From Streptomyces cinerochromogenes (lineage in GTDB: Bacteria > Actinomycetota > Actinomycetes > Streptomycetales > Streptomycetaceae): a stretch of DNA of 64,000 bases. Below the pieces are notes generated by a model that saw only the letters and a program-made list of their open reading frames with translations, was not told the origin of the DNA and ran no database searches. Shown piece by piece: positions 7,084-15,228 of the stretch. Position numbers and translations under genes: made by a program. The stretch is from the NCBI RefSeq assembly GCF_014648635.1, contig NZ_BMRM01000034.1, forward strand, positions 1 through 64,000, written 5' to 3'. The stretch's first letter is position 1. Each line of letters starts with the position of its first letter.

Positions 7084-8397
7084 ATGCCGGACCACGCGGC
7101 GGCACCGACACCGGAACAGGACCGGCGGTCCGCCTCCGCCACCGCACCCTCACCCGCCCGGGCCGCGTCCCGCACCGGCCCCCTGGTCACCTTCCTCCTC
7201 GGCGGCCTCACCGCGACGACCCCGCTCGCCATGGACATGTACCTGCCGTCCCTGCCGCAGGTCACCCGCTCCCTGCACGCCCCCGCCGTCACCGTCCAGC
7301 TCACCCTCACCGCCTGCATGGCCGGACTCGCGCTCGGCCAGCTGGTCGTGGGCCCCCTGAGCGACCGCTGGGGAAGACGCCGCCCGCTGCTCACCGGGCT
7401 CGCCGTCTACCTCGCCGCCACCGCCCTGTGCGCCCTCGCGCCCACCGTCGAGACGCTGACCGCCTTCCGGCTGGTGCAGGGGCTCGCCGGCGCGGCCGGG
7501 GTGGTCATCGCCCGGGCCGTCGTACGCGACCTGTACGACGGGGTCGCCATGGCCCGCTTCTTCTCCACCCTGATGCTGATCTCCGGCGCCGCCCCCATCG
7601 TGGCCCCGCTGGTCGGCGGCCAGATCCTGCGGGTGACGGACTGGCGGGGCGTGTTCGTGGTGCTCACGGTGATCGGCGCGCTGCTCACCGCCCTGGTCTG
7701 GCTGCGGCTGCCGGAGACCCTGCCCCCGGCCGAACGACACCGCGGCGGCATGGGCGAGACCCTGCGCGCGATGCGCACCCTCCTCGCCGACCTGCCCTTC
7801 ACCGGCTACATGCTCGCCGGCGGCTTCGCCTTCGCCGCGCTGTTCGCCTACGTCAGCGCGTCCCCCTTCGTGATCCAGGAGATCTACGGCGCCTCCCCGC
7901 AGACCTTCAGCCTGCTGTTCGGCCTCAACTCCGTCGGCCTGGTCGCCGCCGGGCAGATCAACGGCAAGCTGCTGGTCGGCCGGGTCAGCCTGGACAAGGT
8001 GCTCGCCGTGGGACTGACCGTGATCGCGCTCGCCGCGACCGCCCTGCTGCTGATGGCCACCGGCGCCCTCGGCGACACCGGGCTCGTCCCCGTCGCCGCC
8101 GCCCTGTTCGTCCTGATGTCGGCGATGGGCATCACGCTCCCCAACGCCCAGTCCCTCGCCCTGCTGCGCACCCGGCACGCCGCCGGCTCCGCCTCCGCGC
8201 TGCTCGGCACCTCCTCCTTCCTCGTCGGCGCGGTCGCCTCCCCGCTCGTCGGCGTCGCCGGGGAGCACACCGCCGTACCCATGGCCGTCGTCCAGCTGGC
8301 CGGAGCACTGGTCGCGGTGGCCTGCTTCGTGGGACTGTGCCGTCCCTGGACGACACGGGCGACCGCCCGTGCGGGCTCGGAGGGAGACGAGAGCTGA
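7084..8397 (+). CDS. Bcr/CflA family multidrug MFS transporter
   Basis: A 437-residue twelve-helix drug:proton antiporter of the cytoplasmic membrane. The family signature is PLAMDMYLPSLPQV in helix 1, followed by GLALGQLVVGPLSDRWGRRRPL (motif A) and RLVQGLAGAAGVVIARAVVRDLYDG in helices 4-5. Typical substrates are bicyclomycin, chloramphenicol or sulfonamide-type compounds; none can be assigned. The ATG at 7084 is taken because GGGAGGGG stands four bases before it; an in-frame GTG at 7021 would add a weakly supported leader. The last codon overlaps the start of the serine hydrolase gene, so the two are probably cotranslated. Confidence 0.9.
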   Translation: MPDHAAAPTPEQDRRSASATAPSPARAASRTGPLVTFLLGGLTATTPLAMDMYLPSLPQVTRSLHAPAVTVQLTLTACMAGLALGQLVVGPLSDRWGRRRPLLTGLAVYLAATALCALAPTVETLTAFRLVQGLAGAAGVVIARAVVRDLYDGVAMARFFSTLMLISGAAPIVAPLVGGQILRVTDWRGVFVVLTVIGALLTALVWLRLPETLPPAERHRGGMGETLRAMRTLLADLPFTGYMLAGGFAFAALFAYVSASPFVIQEIYGASPQTFSLLFGLNSVGLVAAGQINGKLLVGRVSLDKVLAVGLTVIALAATALLLMATGALGDTGLVPVAAALFVLMSAMGITLPNAQSLALLRTRHAAGSASALLGTSSFLVGAVASPLVGVAGEHTAVPMAVVQLAGALVAVACFVGLCRPWTTRATARAGSEGDES

Positions 8398-9518
8398 GCG
8401 TCCCGAGACTGCGCACCGGCACACCGGAACGGGCCGGGCTGGACCCCGCCGCCCTGGCCCGCCTGGTCGACGAGGTGCGCGCCCTCACCGCCGGCGAGCG
8501 CCCCTGGGCGGCCGGCGCCGTCGTGCTGGCCGGCCGCGGACCCGTGATCGCCGTCGCCGAGGCGTCGGGCTGGGCGGTGCGCTACTCCTCCTACGACCCC
8601 GAGTCCGGCACCGGTGTCGAGCTGCCGCCCGCCGCCCGGGTCCCGGCCACCCTCGACACCCCCTTCGACCTGGCCTCCCTCACCAAGCTGTTCACGTCCG
8701 TCGCCGCCGTGCAGCAGATCGAGCGCGGCACCCTCGGCATGGACGCCCGGGTCGGCGACTACCTGCCCGAGTTCCACGCCGCCGCCGCGTACGGCGTCAC
8801 GGTACGGCAGCTGCTCACCCACACCTCCGGCCTGCGCCCCGAACTCCCCCTGTACGACTGCCCCGACGACGCCACCCGCCTCGCCCTCCTGCGCGCCGAG
8901 GCCCCGTCCGCCGAGCCGGGGCACCACCGGTACTCGGACCTCAACATGCTCCTGCTCCAGCACGTCCTGGAGCGCATCACCGGCCGCACCCTCGACGTCC
9001 TCGTCCGGGACGGCATCACCCGGCCGCTCGGCATGACCGCCACCGCGTTCGGGCCCTGCCCCGGCGCCGCGGCCACCGAGGACCAGCGGCGGCCGTGGGC
9101 CAAGGCCGACCGGGGGATGCTGCGGGGCGTCGTCCACGACGAGAACGCCTGGGCGCTCGGCGGGGTCGCCGGCCACGCCGGCCTCTTCTCCACCGCACCC
9201 GACCTCGCCGTCTTCTGCCGCGCCCTCCTCGCGGGCGGCTCCTACGGCCCCGCGCGCATCCTCGGCCCCGACTTCGTGGAGCTGCTCTTCACCCCGCCCG
9301 GCCTGGGCTTCGCCCTGGACCAGCCCTGGTTCATGGGCGAACTCGCCGGCCGCGGCGCGGTGGGCCACACCGGTTTCACCGGCACGTCCCTGGTCCTGGA
9401 CCCGGCGACCGACACCTTCCTCGTCCTCCTGGCCAACACGGTCCACCCCCGCCGCCGCCCCCCGGACAGCGCCCCACGAGCACAACTGGCCACACACCTG
9501 GCAAGGGCCCTGCCCTGA
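8394..9518 (+). CDS. Serine hydrolase (beta-lactamase/penicillin-binding fold), probable CTG start
   Basis: A 374-residue class C beta-lactamase-like hydrolase, without an obvious signal peptide and so probably cytoplasmic. It has the SxxK nucleophile in LASLTKLF, YSD in place of YxN (HHRYSDLNM), and HTG in GHTGFTG as the third motif. Members act as esterases or D-amino peptidases; the substrate is unknown. Alignable sequence begins SVPRLRTGTPERAGLDP. The only codon just before it is CTG at 8394, eight bases after a strong GGAGGGA (8379-8385) and overlapping the upstream stop as CTGA. The alternative is a GTG at 8337, deeper inside the efflux gene and with no evident ribosome site. Confidence 0.85.
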   Translation: MSVPRLRTGTPERAGLDPAALARLVDEVRALTAGERPWAAGAVVLAGRGPVIAVAEASGWAVRYSSYDPESGTGVELPPAARVPATLDTPFDLASLTKLFTSVAAVQQIERGTLGMDARVGDYLPEFHAAAAYGVTVRQLLTHTSGLRPELPLYDCPDDATRLALLRAEAPSAEPGHHRYSDLNMLLLQHVLERITGRTLDVLVRDGITRPLGMTATAFGPCPGAAATEDQRRPWAKADRGMLRGVVHDENAWALGGVAGHAGLFSTAPDLAVFCRALLAGGSYGPARILGPDFVELLFTPPGLGFALDQPWFMGELAGRGAVGHTGFTGTSLVLDPATDTFLVLLANTVHPRRRPPDSAPRAQLATHLARALP

Positions 9519-9603
9519 CCCCGCCCCCAGCAGGCCGGCACCAGTGCGGGGCACCCCGGAACCGCCGAACCAGCCGGAGGCACGGGCGCCATAGAATCGC
9601 CGG

Positions 9604-10599
9604 GTGAACGACCCCGCCTCCCCGGCCGCAACCCTCCGCACGGCCCTGGCCGACCTGCTCCACGGCCTGCCCCCCACAGAGGTCACCGCCGCCGTGGACC
9701 GGCTGATCGCCACCTACCGCGGCGACACCCCGACCCACGCCCCGATCCTCCGCGACCGCGCCGACGTCGCCGCGTACGCCGCCTACCGCATGCCGGCCAC
9801 CTTCGAGGCCGTCCACTCCGCGCTCACGGCCTTCGCCGACACCCTCCCCGACTGGACCCCCGGCAGCCACACCGACGTCGGCGGCGGCACCGGCGCCGCC
9901 ACCTGGGCCGTCACCGAGACCTGGCCGGGCGAGCGCGGCGTCACCGTGCTGGACTGGGCCGAGCCCGCCCTCGCCCTCGGCCGGCAGCTGGCCGCCGCCA
10001 ACCCGGCCCTGGCCGGCGCCCGCTGGCAGCGCGCCCGGATCGGCGAGGACCTCACCCTGGCCGCCACCGACCTGGTCACGGTGTCGTACGTCCTCAACGA
10101 ACTCGCCGAGCCCGACCGGGCCGCCCTCGTCGACGCCGCCGCCGGCGCCGCGCAGACCGTCGTGATCGTCGAGGCCGGCACCCCGGCCGGATACCAGCGG
10201 ATCATCGAGGCCCGCGACCGGCTGGTCCGCGCCGGCTTCCGCGTCGCCGCCCCCTGCCCGCACAGCGCCGCCTGCCCCATCGCGCCCGGCACGGACTGGT
10301 GCCACTTCTCCGCCCGCGTCGGCCGCTCCTCCCTGCACCGCCAGGTCAAGGGCGGCTCGCTGGCGTACGAGGACGAGAAGTTCAGCTACGTCGCCGCCAC
10401 CCGGCTGCCCGCCGAACCCGCCCCCGCCCGCGTGGTCCGGCGCCCGCAGCTGCGCAAGGGCCAGGTGCTGCTCGACCTGTGCGAGAGGGAGGAGCGGCTG
10501 CGCCGTACGACGGTCACCAAGCGCCACGGCGACCTGTACAAGGCCGCCCGGGACGCCGACTGGGGCGACGCCTGGCCGCCGCACGACTCCGCGTCGTAG
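9604..10599 (+). CDS. Rsm22-type small ribosomal subunit methyltransferase-like protein
   Basis: A 331-residue SAM-dependent methyltransferase-like protein of the Rsm22 family, known from mitochondrial small-subunit assembly and widespread but little studied in actinobacteria. The SAM-binding loop is DVGGGTGAATWA. A cysteine cluster follows (PCPHSAACPIAPGTDWCHF), which in mitochondrial relatives binds an iron-sulfur cluster, and then the conserved YEDEKFSYVA segment. The GTG start lies six bases after TAGAAT (9592-9597) with no ribosome site, so the mRNA is probably leaderless. The bacterial target is unknown. The TetR gene downstream has its own -10 box. Confidence 0.82.
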   Translation: MNDPASPAATLRTALADLLHGLPPTEVTAAVDRLIATYRGDTPTHAPILRDRADVAAYAAYRMPATFEAVHSALTAFADTLPDWTPGSHTDVGGGTGAATWAVTETWPGERGVTVLDWAEPALALGRQLAAANPALAGARWQRARIGEDLTLAATDLVTVSYVLNELAEPDRAALVDAAAGAAQTVVIVEAGTPAGYQRIIEARDRLVRAGFRVAAPCPHSAACPIAPGTDWCHFSARVGRSSLHRQVKGGSLAYEDEKFSYVAATRLPAEPAPARVVRRPQLRKGQVLLDLCEREERLRRTTVTKRHGDLYKAARDADWGDAWPPHDSAS

Positions 10600-10630
10600 C
10601 CCGCCGCCCCGGCTTGTTACTTTCGACCCC

Positions 10631-11248
10631 ATGGTCGACAAGCCCACCCCCGACGCCACCCGCCGCAGCGAGAAGTCCCGCCGGGCGATCTACGCCGCCG
10701 CCCTCGCCCTGGTCGGCGAGGTCGGCTACCCGAAGACCACCGTCGAGGCCATCGCCGCCCGGGCCGGGGTCGGCAAGCAGACCATCTACCGGTGGTGGTC
10801 GTCCAAGGCGGACGTCCTGCTGGAGGCGTTCCTGGACCTCGCCGGGCAGACGGCCCGGGCGGCCGGCCAGGAGCCGGACGCCGCCGTCCCGGACACCGGC
10901 GACCTGGCCGCCGACCTCAAGGCGGTGCTGCGGGCCACGGTGGACGAACTGCTCGACCCGCGCTTCGACGTGCCGGCGCGGGCGCTGGCCGCGGAGGGCG
11001 TGGTCAACGAGCAGCTCGGCCGCGAGGTCGTGAGCGGACTCCTCGAACCGCAGCTCCAGCTGTACGTCGCCCGCCTGCGCTCGGCACAGGCGGCGGGGGC
11101 GGTCCGGGCCGACGTCGACCCGCGGATCGCGCTGGAGCTGTTCGTGTCCCCGCTCGCGCAACGCTGGCTGCAACGGACCGGACCGATCTCGTACGACTAC
11201 ACGGACACCCTGGTCGAATACGCCCTGTACGGCATCGCACCCCGTTGA
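10631..11248 (+). CDS. TetR/AcrR family transcriptional regulator
   Basis: A 205-residue one-component repressor. Residues about 12-60 form the TetR DNA-binding domain (IYAAALALVGEVGYPKTTVEAIAARAGVGKQTIYRWW). The C-terminal domain resembles the TetR_C_33-like type with FVSPLAQRWL. The ligand and targets are unknown; neither neighbour is an obvious target. A TACTTT hexamer (10618-10623) ends seven bases before the ATG and there is no ribosome site, so the message is probably leaderless. No clear dyad was seen in the short upstream gap. Confidence 0.9.
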   Translation: MVDKPTPDATRRSEKSRRAIYAAALALVGEVGYPKTTVEAIAARAGVGKQTIYRWWSSKADVLLEAFLDLAGQTARAAGQEPDAAVPDTGDLAADLKAVLRATVDELLDPRFDVPARALAAEGVVNEQLGREVVSGLLEPQLQLYVARLRSAQAAGAVRADVDPRIALELFVSPLAQRWLQRTGPISYDYTDTLVEYALYGIAPR

Positions 11249-11352
11249 GTGCTTCCGCACCACGCCTTCCGGGCCCCCGAAGTACGTGAAGATGGGACGA
11301 TAGGGCATGCTGTCCGCACACCAGCGAGGCGAGCACGGGACCGAGGGGATAG

Positions 11353-12093
11353 ATGAGCGCGACGTTCGGCGGCCGGAGCGGCCGGCAGAGCAAACTCTCC
11401 CAGTGGCTGCTCGGACGCCGCACGAAGGAGGCCGCCGCGGACGACGGCGGCCGTGAGACCCTCCTGCTGGCCGCCGCGGCGGCCGGACTGCCCCTCGCAC
11501 CCGCCGCGCACCCCGCCGACGGCTACCGCTGCTCCTGCGACCGCGTGGGCTGTCCCACCCCGGCCCGGCACCCGGTGTCCTTCGCCTGGCAGACCCAGTC
11601 CACCACCGACCGCGCCCAGGTCGAGCGGTGGGCCCGGCACCAGCCGCAGGCGAACTTCATCACCGCCACCGGCATGGTGCACGACGTGCTGGACGTGCCG
11701 CTGGCGGCGGGCCGGGAGGCCATGGAGCGGCTGCTCGGCTCCGGCGTCGAGGTCGGACCGGTCGCCGAGAGCGACGACGGCCGCATGCTGTTCTTCACCC
11801 TCACCCGGGGCACCCCCGAGGACGAGGACGAGTGGTGGCCCTGCGAGCTGGACTGCCACCCGGAGACGATGGACGAGCACCCCGGCCTGCGCTGGCACTG
11901 CCGGGGCTCCTACGTCCTCGTACCGCCCGCCCGGCTGCCCGGCGTCGACGACCGGCAGGTGCGCTGGGTGCGCGGCCCCGAGCACCCGTTGCCCGACCCG
12001 CTGAGCCTGCTGGAGGCGCTCACCGACGCCTGCGCCCGGCACGTGGGCGCCGAGGCCGGCCGGCACGGCACGGCCTGGCCCCTGCACCACTGA
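11353..12093 (+). CDS. Stand-alone prim-pol-like protein (bifunctional DNA primase/polymerase family)
   Basis: A 246-residue protein related to the N-terminal domain of bifunctional DNA primase/polymerases, but with no attached helicase. Recognisable parts are the YRCSCDRVGCPTPARHP cysteine-rich segment, the aspartate pair in HDVLDVPL where prim-pol enzymes place metal ligands, and CRGSYVLVPPARL matching the late prim-pol motif. Streptomycetes carry several such short proteins of unknown role; catalysis is not established. The ATG follows GAGGGG with good spacing. It is convergent with the iron-operon lipoprotein gene, twelve bases apart, and has no replication genes nearby. Confidence 0.7.
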   Translation: MSATFGGRSGRQSKLSQWLLGRRTKEAAADDGGRETLLLAAAAAGLPLAPAAHPADGYRCSCDRVGCPTPARHPVSFAWQTQSTTDRAQVERWARHQPQANFITATGMVHDVLDVPLAAGREAMERLLGSGVEVGPVAESDDGRMLFFTLTRGTPEDEDEWWPCELDCHPETMDEHPGLRWHCRGSYVLVPPARLPGVDDRQVRWVRGPEHPLPDPLSLLEALTDACARHVGAEAGRHGTAWPLHH

Positions 12094-12105
12094 CCGGCAG
12101 CCGGC

Positions 12106-13098
12106 CTACTCGCCCTGGGCGGCCGTCAGTCCCTGGACCCGCCCCAGCATCCGTACCGGGCCGCTGCCGGCCGGGTCGAGGACGGCCTCGTTGGCGATCG
12201 ACTCCATCGTCAGGGACTGCTTCACCTCGCCCTTGACCAGGGCCTGCACGGACTTGTTCGGGACCTGCACCAGGCCGCCGGTGTAGGCGGTCTGCTTCTC
12301 GTAGTGGTGCGTGGTGAAGAAGACCAGCGCCCCGCCGTCCGCCGTGCGCAGCGCGAGCGGCGCGTAGGCGCCGTGGGTGAGCGGCTCGTCGATGAACTGG
12401 CGGACCAGGCCGGGCTTCCGGGCCTCCTTGGCACGGTCCGCGCGCAGCTTGCTGGTGTCGCGGCCGTCGGCGAAGGTCTTCCCGCCGCTCTTCAGGTAGG
12501 ACGCGTACGACGCGCTCAGCTCGTCCGGGCGCACGGCCAGTTGCGTGGTGCCGGCGGGCACGGCCTCGGCCCAGCCGTCCTCGTCCTTGGTGAACTCCGG
12601 GACCGTGCCGGGGGCCATGAGCGTCAGATAGGCCACGCGCCAGCGCTCGCCGAGGTCGCCCCGGGTGAAGACCAGCACCCAGCGGTAGCTGCCGCCCTTG
12701 TTGCCCTTGGCGTCGGCGACGAACCAGCGGGGCCAGCCGGCCTTCTTCGGGATCGTGATCCGCACGTCCGTCAGCTTCAGCGGGCTGTGGCCGGCGTTCC
12801 CGGACGGGCTGTTGACGTGCCCGGCCTTCAGCCGGGCCGCGTCGATGTCGGCGAGGGCGCCGGTCACATAGGGCGCGTCCAGGGAGCTGTCGTAGGCCTT
12901 GTCGGCCTTGTTGTACGCGTCGGTGAACGCGGTGAGGGCCTTGGCGGCCTCGGCGCGGGTGGCCGCGGGGAGCACCTCGCGCTCCCCGTGCACCACCACG
13001 CATCCGCTCGCGGTGAGCGACAAAGCGGTCAGCGAGGCCGCTATGAGTGCGTTCCGGTCACGCCTGCGAAGCCGTCGACGGCTGCGTTCCCTGGTCAT
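12106..13098 (-). CDS. Lipoprotein encoded at the end of the efe iron operon
   Basis: A 330-residue exported lipoprotein of unknown function. The N terminus is very arginine-rich, followed by a hydrophobic stretch and a lipobox-like ASGC with the acceptor cysteine at residue 33. The remainder is soluble and looks like a two-domain extracytoplasmic module with many aromatic-glycine turns (RWVLVFTRGDLGERW; FFTTHHYEKQ). Its start overlaps the end of efeU by 41 bases, so it is the fourth gene of the efeO-efeB-efeU operon and is probably iron-regulated with them. It could assist iron delivery or heme handling at the membrane, but that is inference from position only. Confidence 0.75.
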   Translation of the reverse strand: MTRERSRRRLRRRDRNALIAASLTALSLTASGCVVVHGEREVLPAATRAEAAKALTAFTDAYNKADKAYDSSLDAPYVTGALADIDAARLKAGHVNSPSGNAGHSPLKLTDVRITIPKKAGWPRWFVADAKGNKGGSYRWVLVFTRGDLGERWRVAYLTLMAPGTVPEFTKDEDGWAEAVPAGTTQLAVRPDELSASYASYLKSGGKTFADGRDTSKLRADRAKEARKPGLVRQFIDEPLTHGAYAPLALRTADGGALVFFTTHHYEKQTAYTGGLVQVPNKSVQALVKGEVKQSLTMESIANEAVLDPAGSGPVRMLGRVQGLTAAQGE

Positions 13099-13930
13099 CG
13101 GGCTCCTTCACCTTCCCCTTTCCGGAGGCGAACCCTACCGGGGAGAGGAACAGCGCGAGCACCGGGACCAGGTACAGCGCCCACACCGTGATCTGGACGA
13201 CCGTCGGGTCGGGCTGGAAGTTGAACACGCCCTTCAGCAGGGTGCCGTACCAGCTGTCCGGCGGGATGACGCCGCTGATGTCGAAGGCCAGCTCGTTGAT
13301 GCCCGGGATCCAGCCGGCCTCCTGCAGGTCGTGGAAGCCGTACGCGAGCACGCCCGCCGCGACCACGACCAGCATGCCGCCGGTCCAGGTGAAGAACTTG
13401 GCGAGGTTGATCCTCAGGGCACCCCGGTAGAACAGCCAGCCCAGGAGGACCGCCGTGGCCAGGCCCAGGGCGACGCCGACCAGCGGGCGCGGGGTGCCGT
13501 CGCTCGCCGCGTGCACCGACGCCCACACGAACAGCGCGGTCTCCAGGCCCTCCCGGCCGACGGCGAGGAAGGCGGTGGCGACCAGCGCGCCCGTGCCGAG
13601 CTTCAGGGCCGCGTCCAGCCTGCCGTGCAGCTCCGACTTCAGGTGCCGGGCGGTGCGCCGCATCCAGAACACCATCCAGGTCACCAGGCCCACGGCGATG
13701 ACCGACAGGGAGCCGCCGAGCGCCTCCTGCGCCTGGAAGGTCAGCTCCTGGGAGCCGAACTCCAGGGCGCAGCCGAAGCCCATGGCGATGGCGATCGCGA
13801 TGCCGATGCCGATCCAGATCGGCTTCAGGGCGTCCTTGCGGCCGGTCTTGACCAGGTAGGCGATCAGGATGCAGACGACGAGCGACGCCTCCAGCCCCTC
13901 GCGCAGGCCGATCAGGTAGTTGGAGAACAC
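13058..13930 (-). CDS. efeU: EfeU ferrous/ferric iron permease (FTR1 family)
   Basis: A 290-residue membrane permease of the oxidase-dependent FTR1 family that imports iron across the cytoplasmic membrane. It has the two REGLE iron-binding motifs, one near the N terminus (LREGLEASLV) and one in a central helix (GREGLETALFVW), and seven hydrophobic segments. The GTG start lies three bases after the efeB stop codon, showing translational linkage, and its 3' end overlaps the lipoprotein gene. Expected to work with EfeO, which binds iron, and EfeB, the Dyp-type peroxidase. Iron repression should come from the boxes upstream of efeO. Confidence 0.93.
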   Translation of the reverse strand: MFSNYLIGLREGLEASLVVCILIAYLVKTGRKDALKPIWIGIGIAIAIAMGFGCALEFGSQELTFQAQEALGGSLSVIAVGLVTWMVFWMRRTARHLKSELHGRLDAALKLGTGALVATAFLAVGREGLETALFVWASVHAASDGTPRPLVGVALGLATAVLLGWLFYRGALRINLAKFFTWTGGMLVVVAAGVLAYGFHDLQEAGWIPGINELAFDISGVIPPDSWYGTLLKGVFNFQPDPTVVQITVWALYLVPVLALFLSPVGFASGKGKVKEPDDQGTQPSTASQA

Positions 13931-13933
13931 CGG

Positions 13934-15211
13934 CTAGGCCTCCTTCGAGAACAGCGTGCGGCCCCACCAGTCACCGGAGTCCCGGACGCCGGGCGGGACC
14001 GCGAAGACCGCGGAACCGACGTGCTGGATGTACTCGTTGAGCGCGTCGTGCGCGGAGAGCTTGCGCTGGAGCGGGATGAAGCCCTTGCGTACGTCCCGCT
14101 GGTAGGCGAGGAAGAACAGGCCCGCGTCGAGCCGGCCCAGGCCGTCGGTGCCGTCGGTGAACGAGTAGCCCCGGCGCAGGATGGTGATCCCGTTGTTGGA
14201 GTCGGGGTGGGCGAGCCGCACGTGCGCGTCCGGCTTCATCGCCTTCAGGAACGGCTCGTCGTGCTCCTTGGCCTTGCCGACCGGGGCGCCCTCGCGCTTG
14301 TCGCGGCCGAACACGTCCTCCTGCTCCTGGAGCGAGGTGCGGTCCCAGGTCTCGATGTTCATCCGGATCCGCCGGGCGACCAGGTACGACCCGCCGGTCA
14401 TCCAGTCCGGCCCGTCGCCCTCGCCGACCCACACGAACTTCTTCAGCCGGTCGGTCTCGGTGCCCGCGATGTTGCGGGTGCCGTCCTTGAAGCCCATCAG
14501 GTTGCGCGGGGTCTGCGCGTCCGGGGTGGTCGAGGAGGTCTTGCCGAAACCGAGCTGCGACCAGCGGATGGCGACCTTGCCGAAGCCGATCCGGGCGAGG
14601 TTGCGGATGGCGTGCACGGCGACCTGCGGATCGTCGGCGCAGGCCTGGACGCACAGGTCCCCGCCGGTGCGGGCGCGGTCCAGGTTGTCGCCGGGGAACC
14701 TGGGCAGGTCGACCAGGGCCTCCGGCCGCCGGTCCTTCAGGTCGAACTTGTCGAACAGGGACGGCCCGAAGCCGATGGTCAGCGTCAGCCGGGACGGCTT
14801 GAGCCCGAGCGCCTCACCGGTGTCGTCCGGCGGGGCCTCGGCGAGTCCGCCGTAGGCGCCCTCGCCGACCGCCTTGCCCGCGGTCATCCGGCGGGCCGCC
14901 GCCGTCCAGTCCTTCAGCATCTGGACGAACGCGTCGCGGTCCTCGGTCTTCACGTCGAACGCGGCGAAGTGCAGGCGGTCCTGGACCGGCGTCGCGATGC
15001 CGGCCTGGTGGGTGCCGTGGAACTCCACCGCGGCGCCCGTCCCGGCGGCGGCGGGGTCCATGTCGTCGCCCGTCCTGGCCATCGCCACGGCCCCGCCGGC
15101 CACGGCGGCCCCGAGCGCGAGCCCGGCACCGCCCCAGCCGATCAGCGCCCGACGCGACGGACTGTTCTCCCGGGGCTCCCGGGCCTCCTGGGTCTCCTGG
15201 ATCTCGGTCAT
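13934..15211 (-). CDS. efeB: EfeB Dyp-type heme peroxidase, Tat-exported
   Basis: A 425-residue deferrochelatase/peroxidase of the EfeUOB iron uptake system. A twin-arginine signal is present (SPSRRALIGWGG then a hydrophobic stretch), indicating export folded with heme. The Dyp-family GxxDG motif appears as GFKDGTRN, with the distal aspartate, and the proximal histidine lies further on in the C-terminal half. Start at the ATG at 15211, 17 bases after the efeO stop. Dyp peroxidases of this operon oxidise ferrous iron or act on porphyrins; which applies here is not decided by sequence. Confidence 0.93.
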   Translation of the reverse strand: MTEIQETQEAREPRENSPSRRALIGWGGAGLALGAAVAGGAVAMARTGDDMDPAAAGTGAAVEFHGTHQAGIATPVQDRLHFAAFDVKTEDRDAFVQMLKDWTAAARRMTAGKAVGEGAYGGLAEAPPDDTGEALGLKPSRLTLTIGFGPSLFDKFDLKDRRPEALVDLPRFPGDNLDRARTGGDLCVQACADDPQVAVHAIRNLARIGFGKVAIRWSQLGFGKTSSTTPDAQTPRNLMGFKDGTRNIAGTETDRLKKFVWVGEGDGPDWMTGGSYLVARRIRMNIETWDRTSLQEQEDVFGRDKREGAPVGKAKEHDEPFLKAMKPDAHVRLAHPDSNNGITILRRGYSFTDGTDGLGRLDAGLFFLAYQRDVRKGFIPLQRKLSAHDALNEYIQHVGSAVFAVPPGVRDSGDWWGRTLFSKEA

Positions 15212-15228
15212 CGCTCGTGCCCCCCTGC

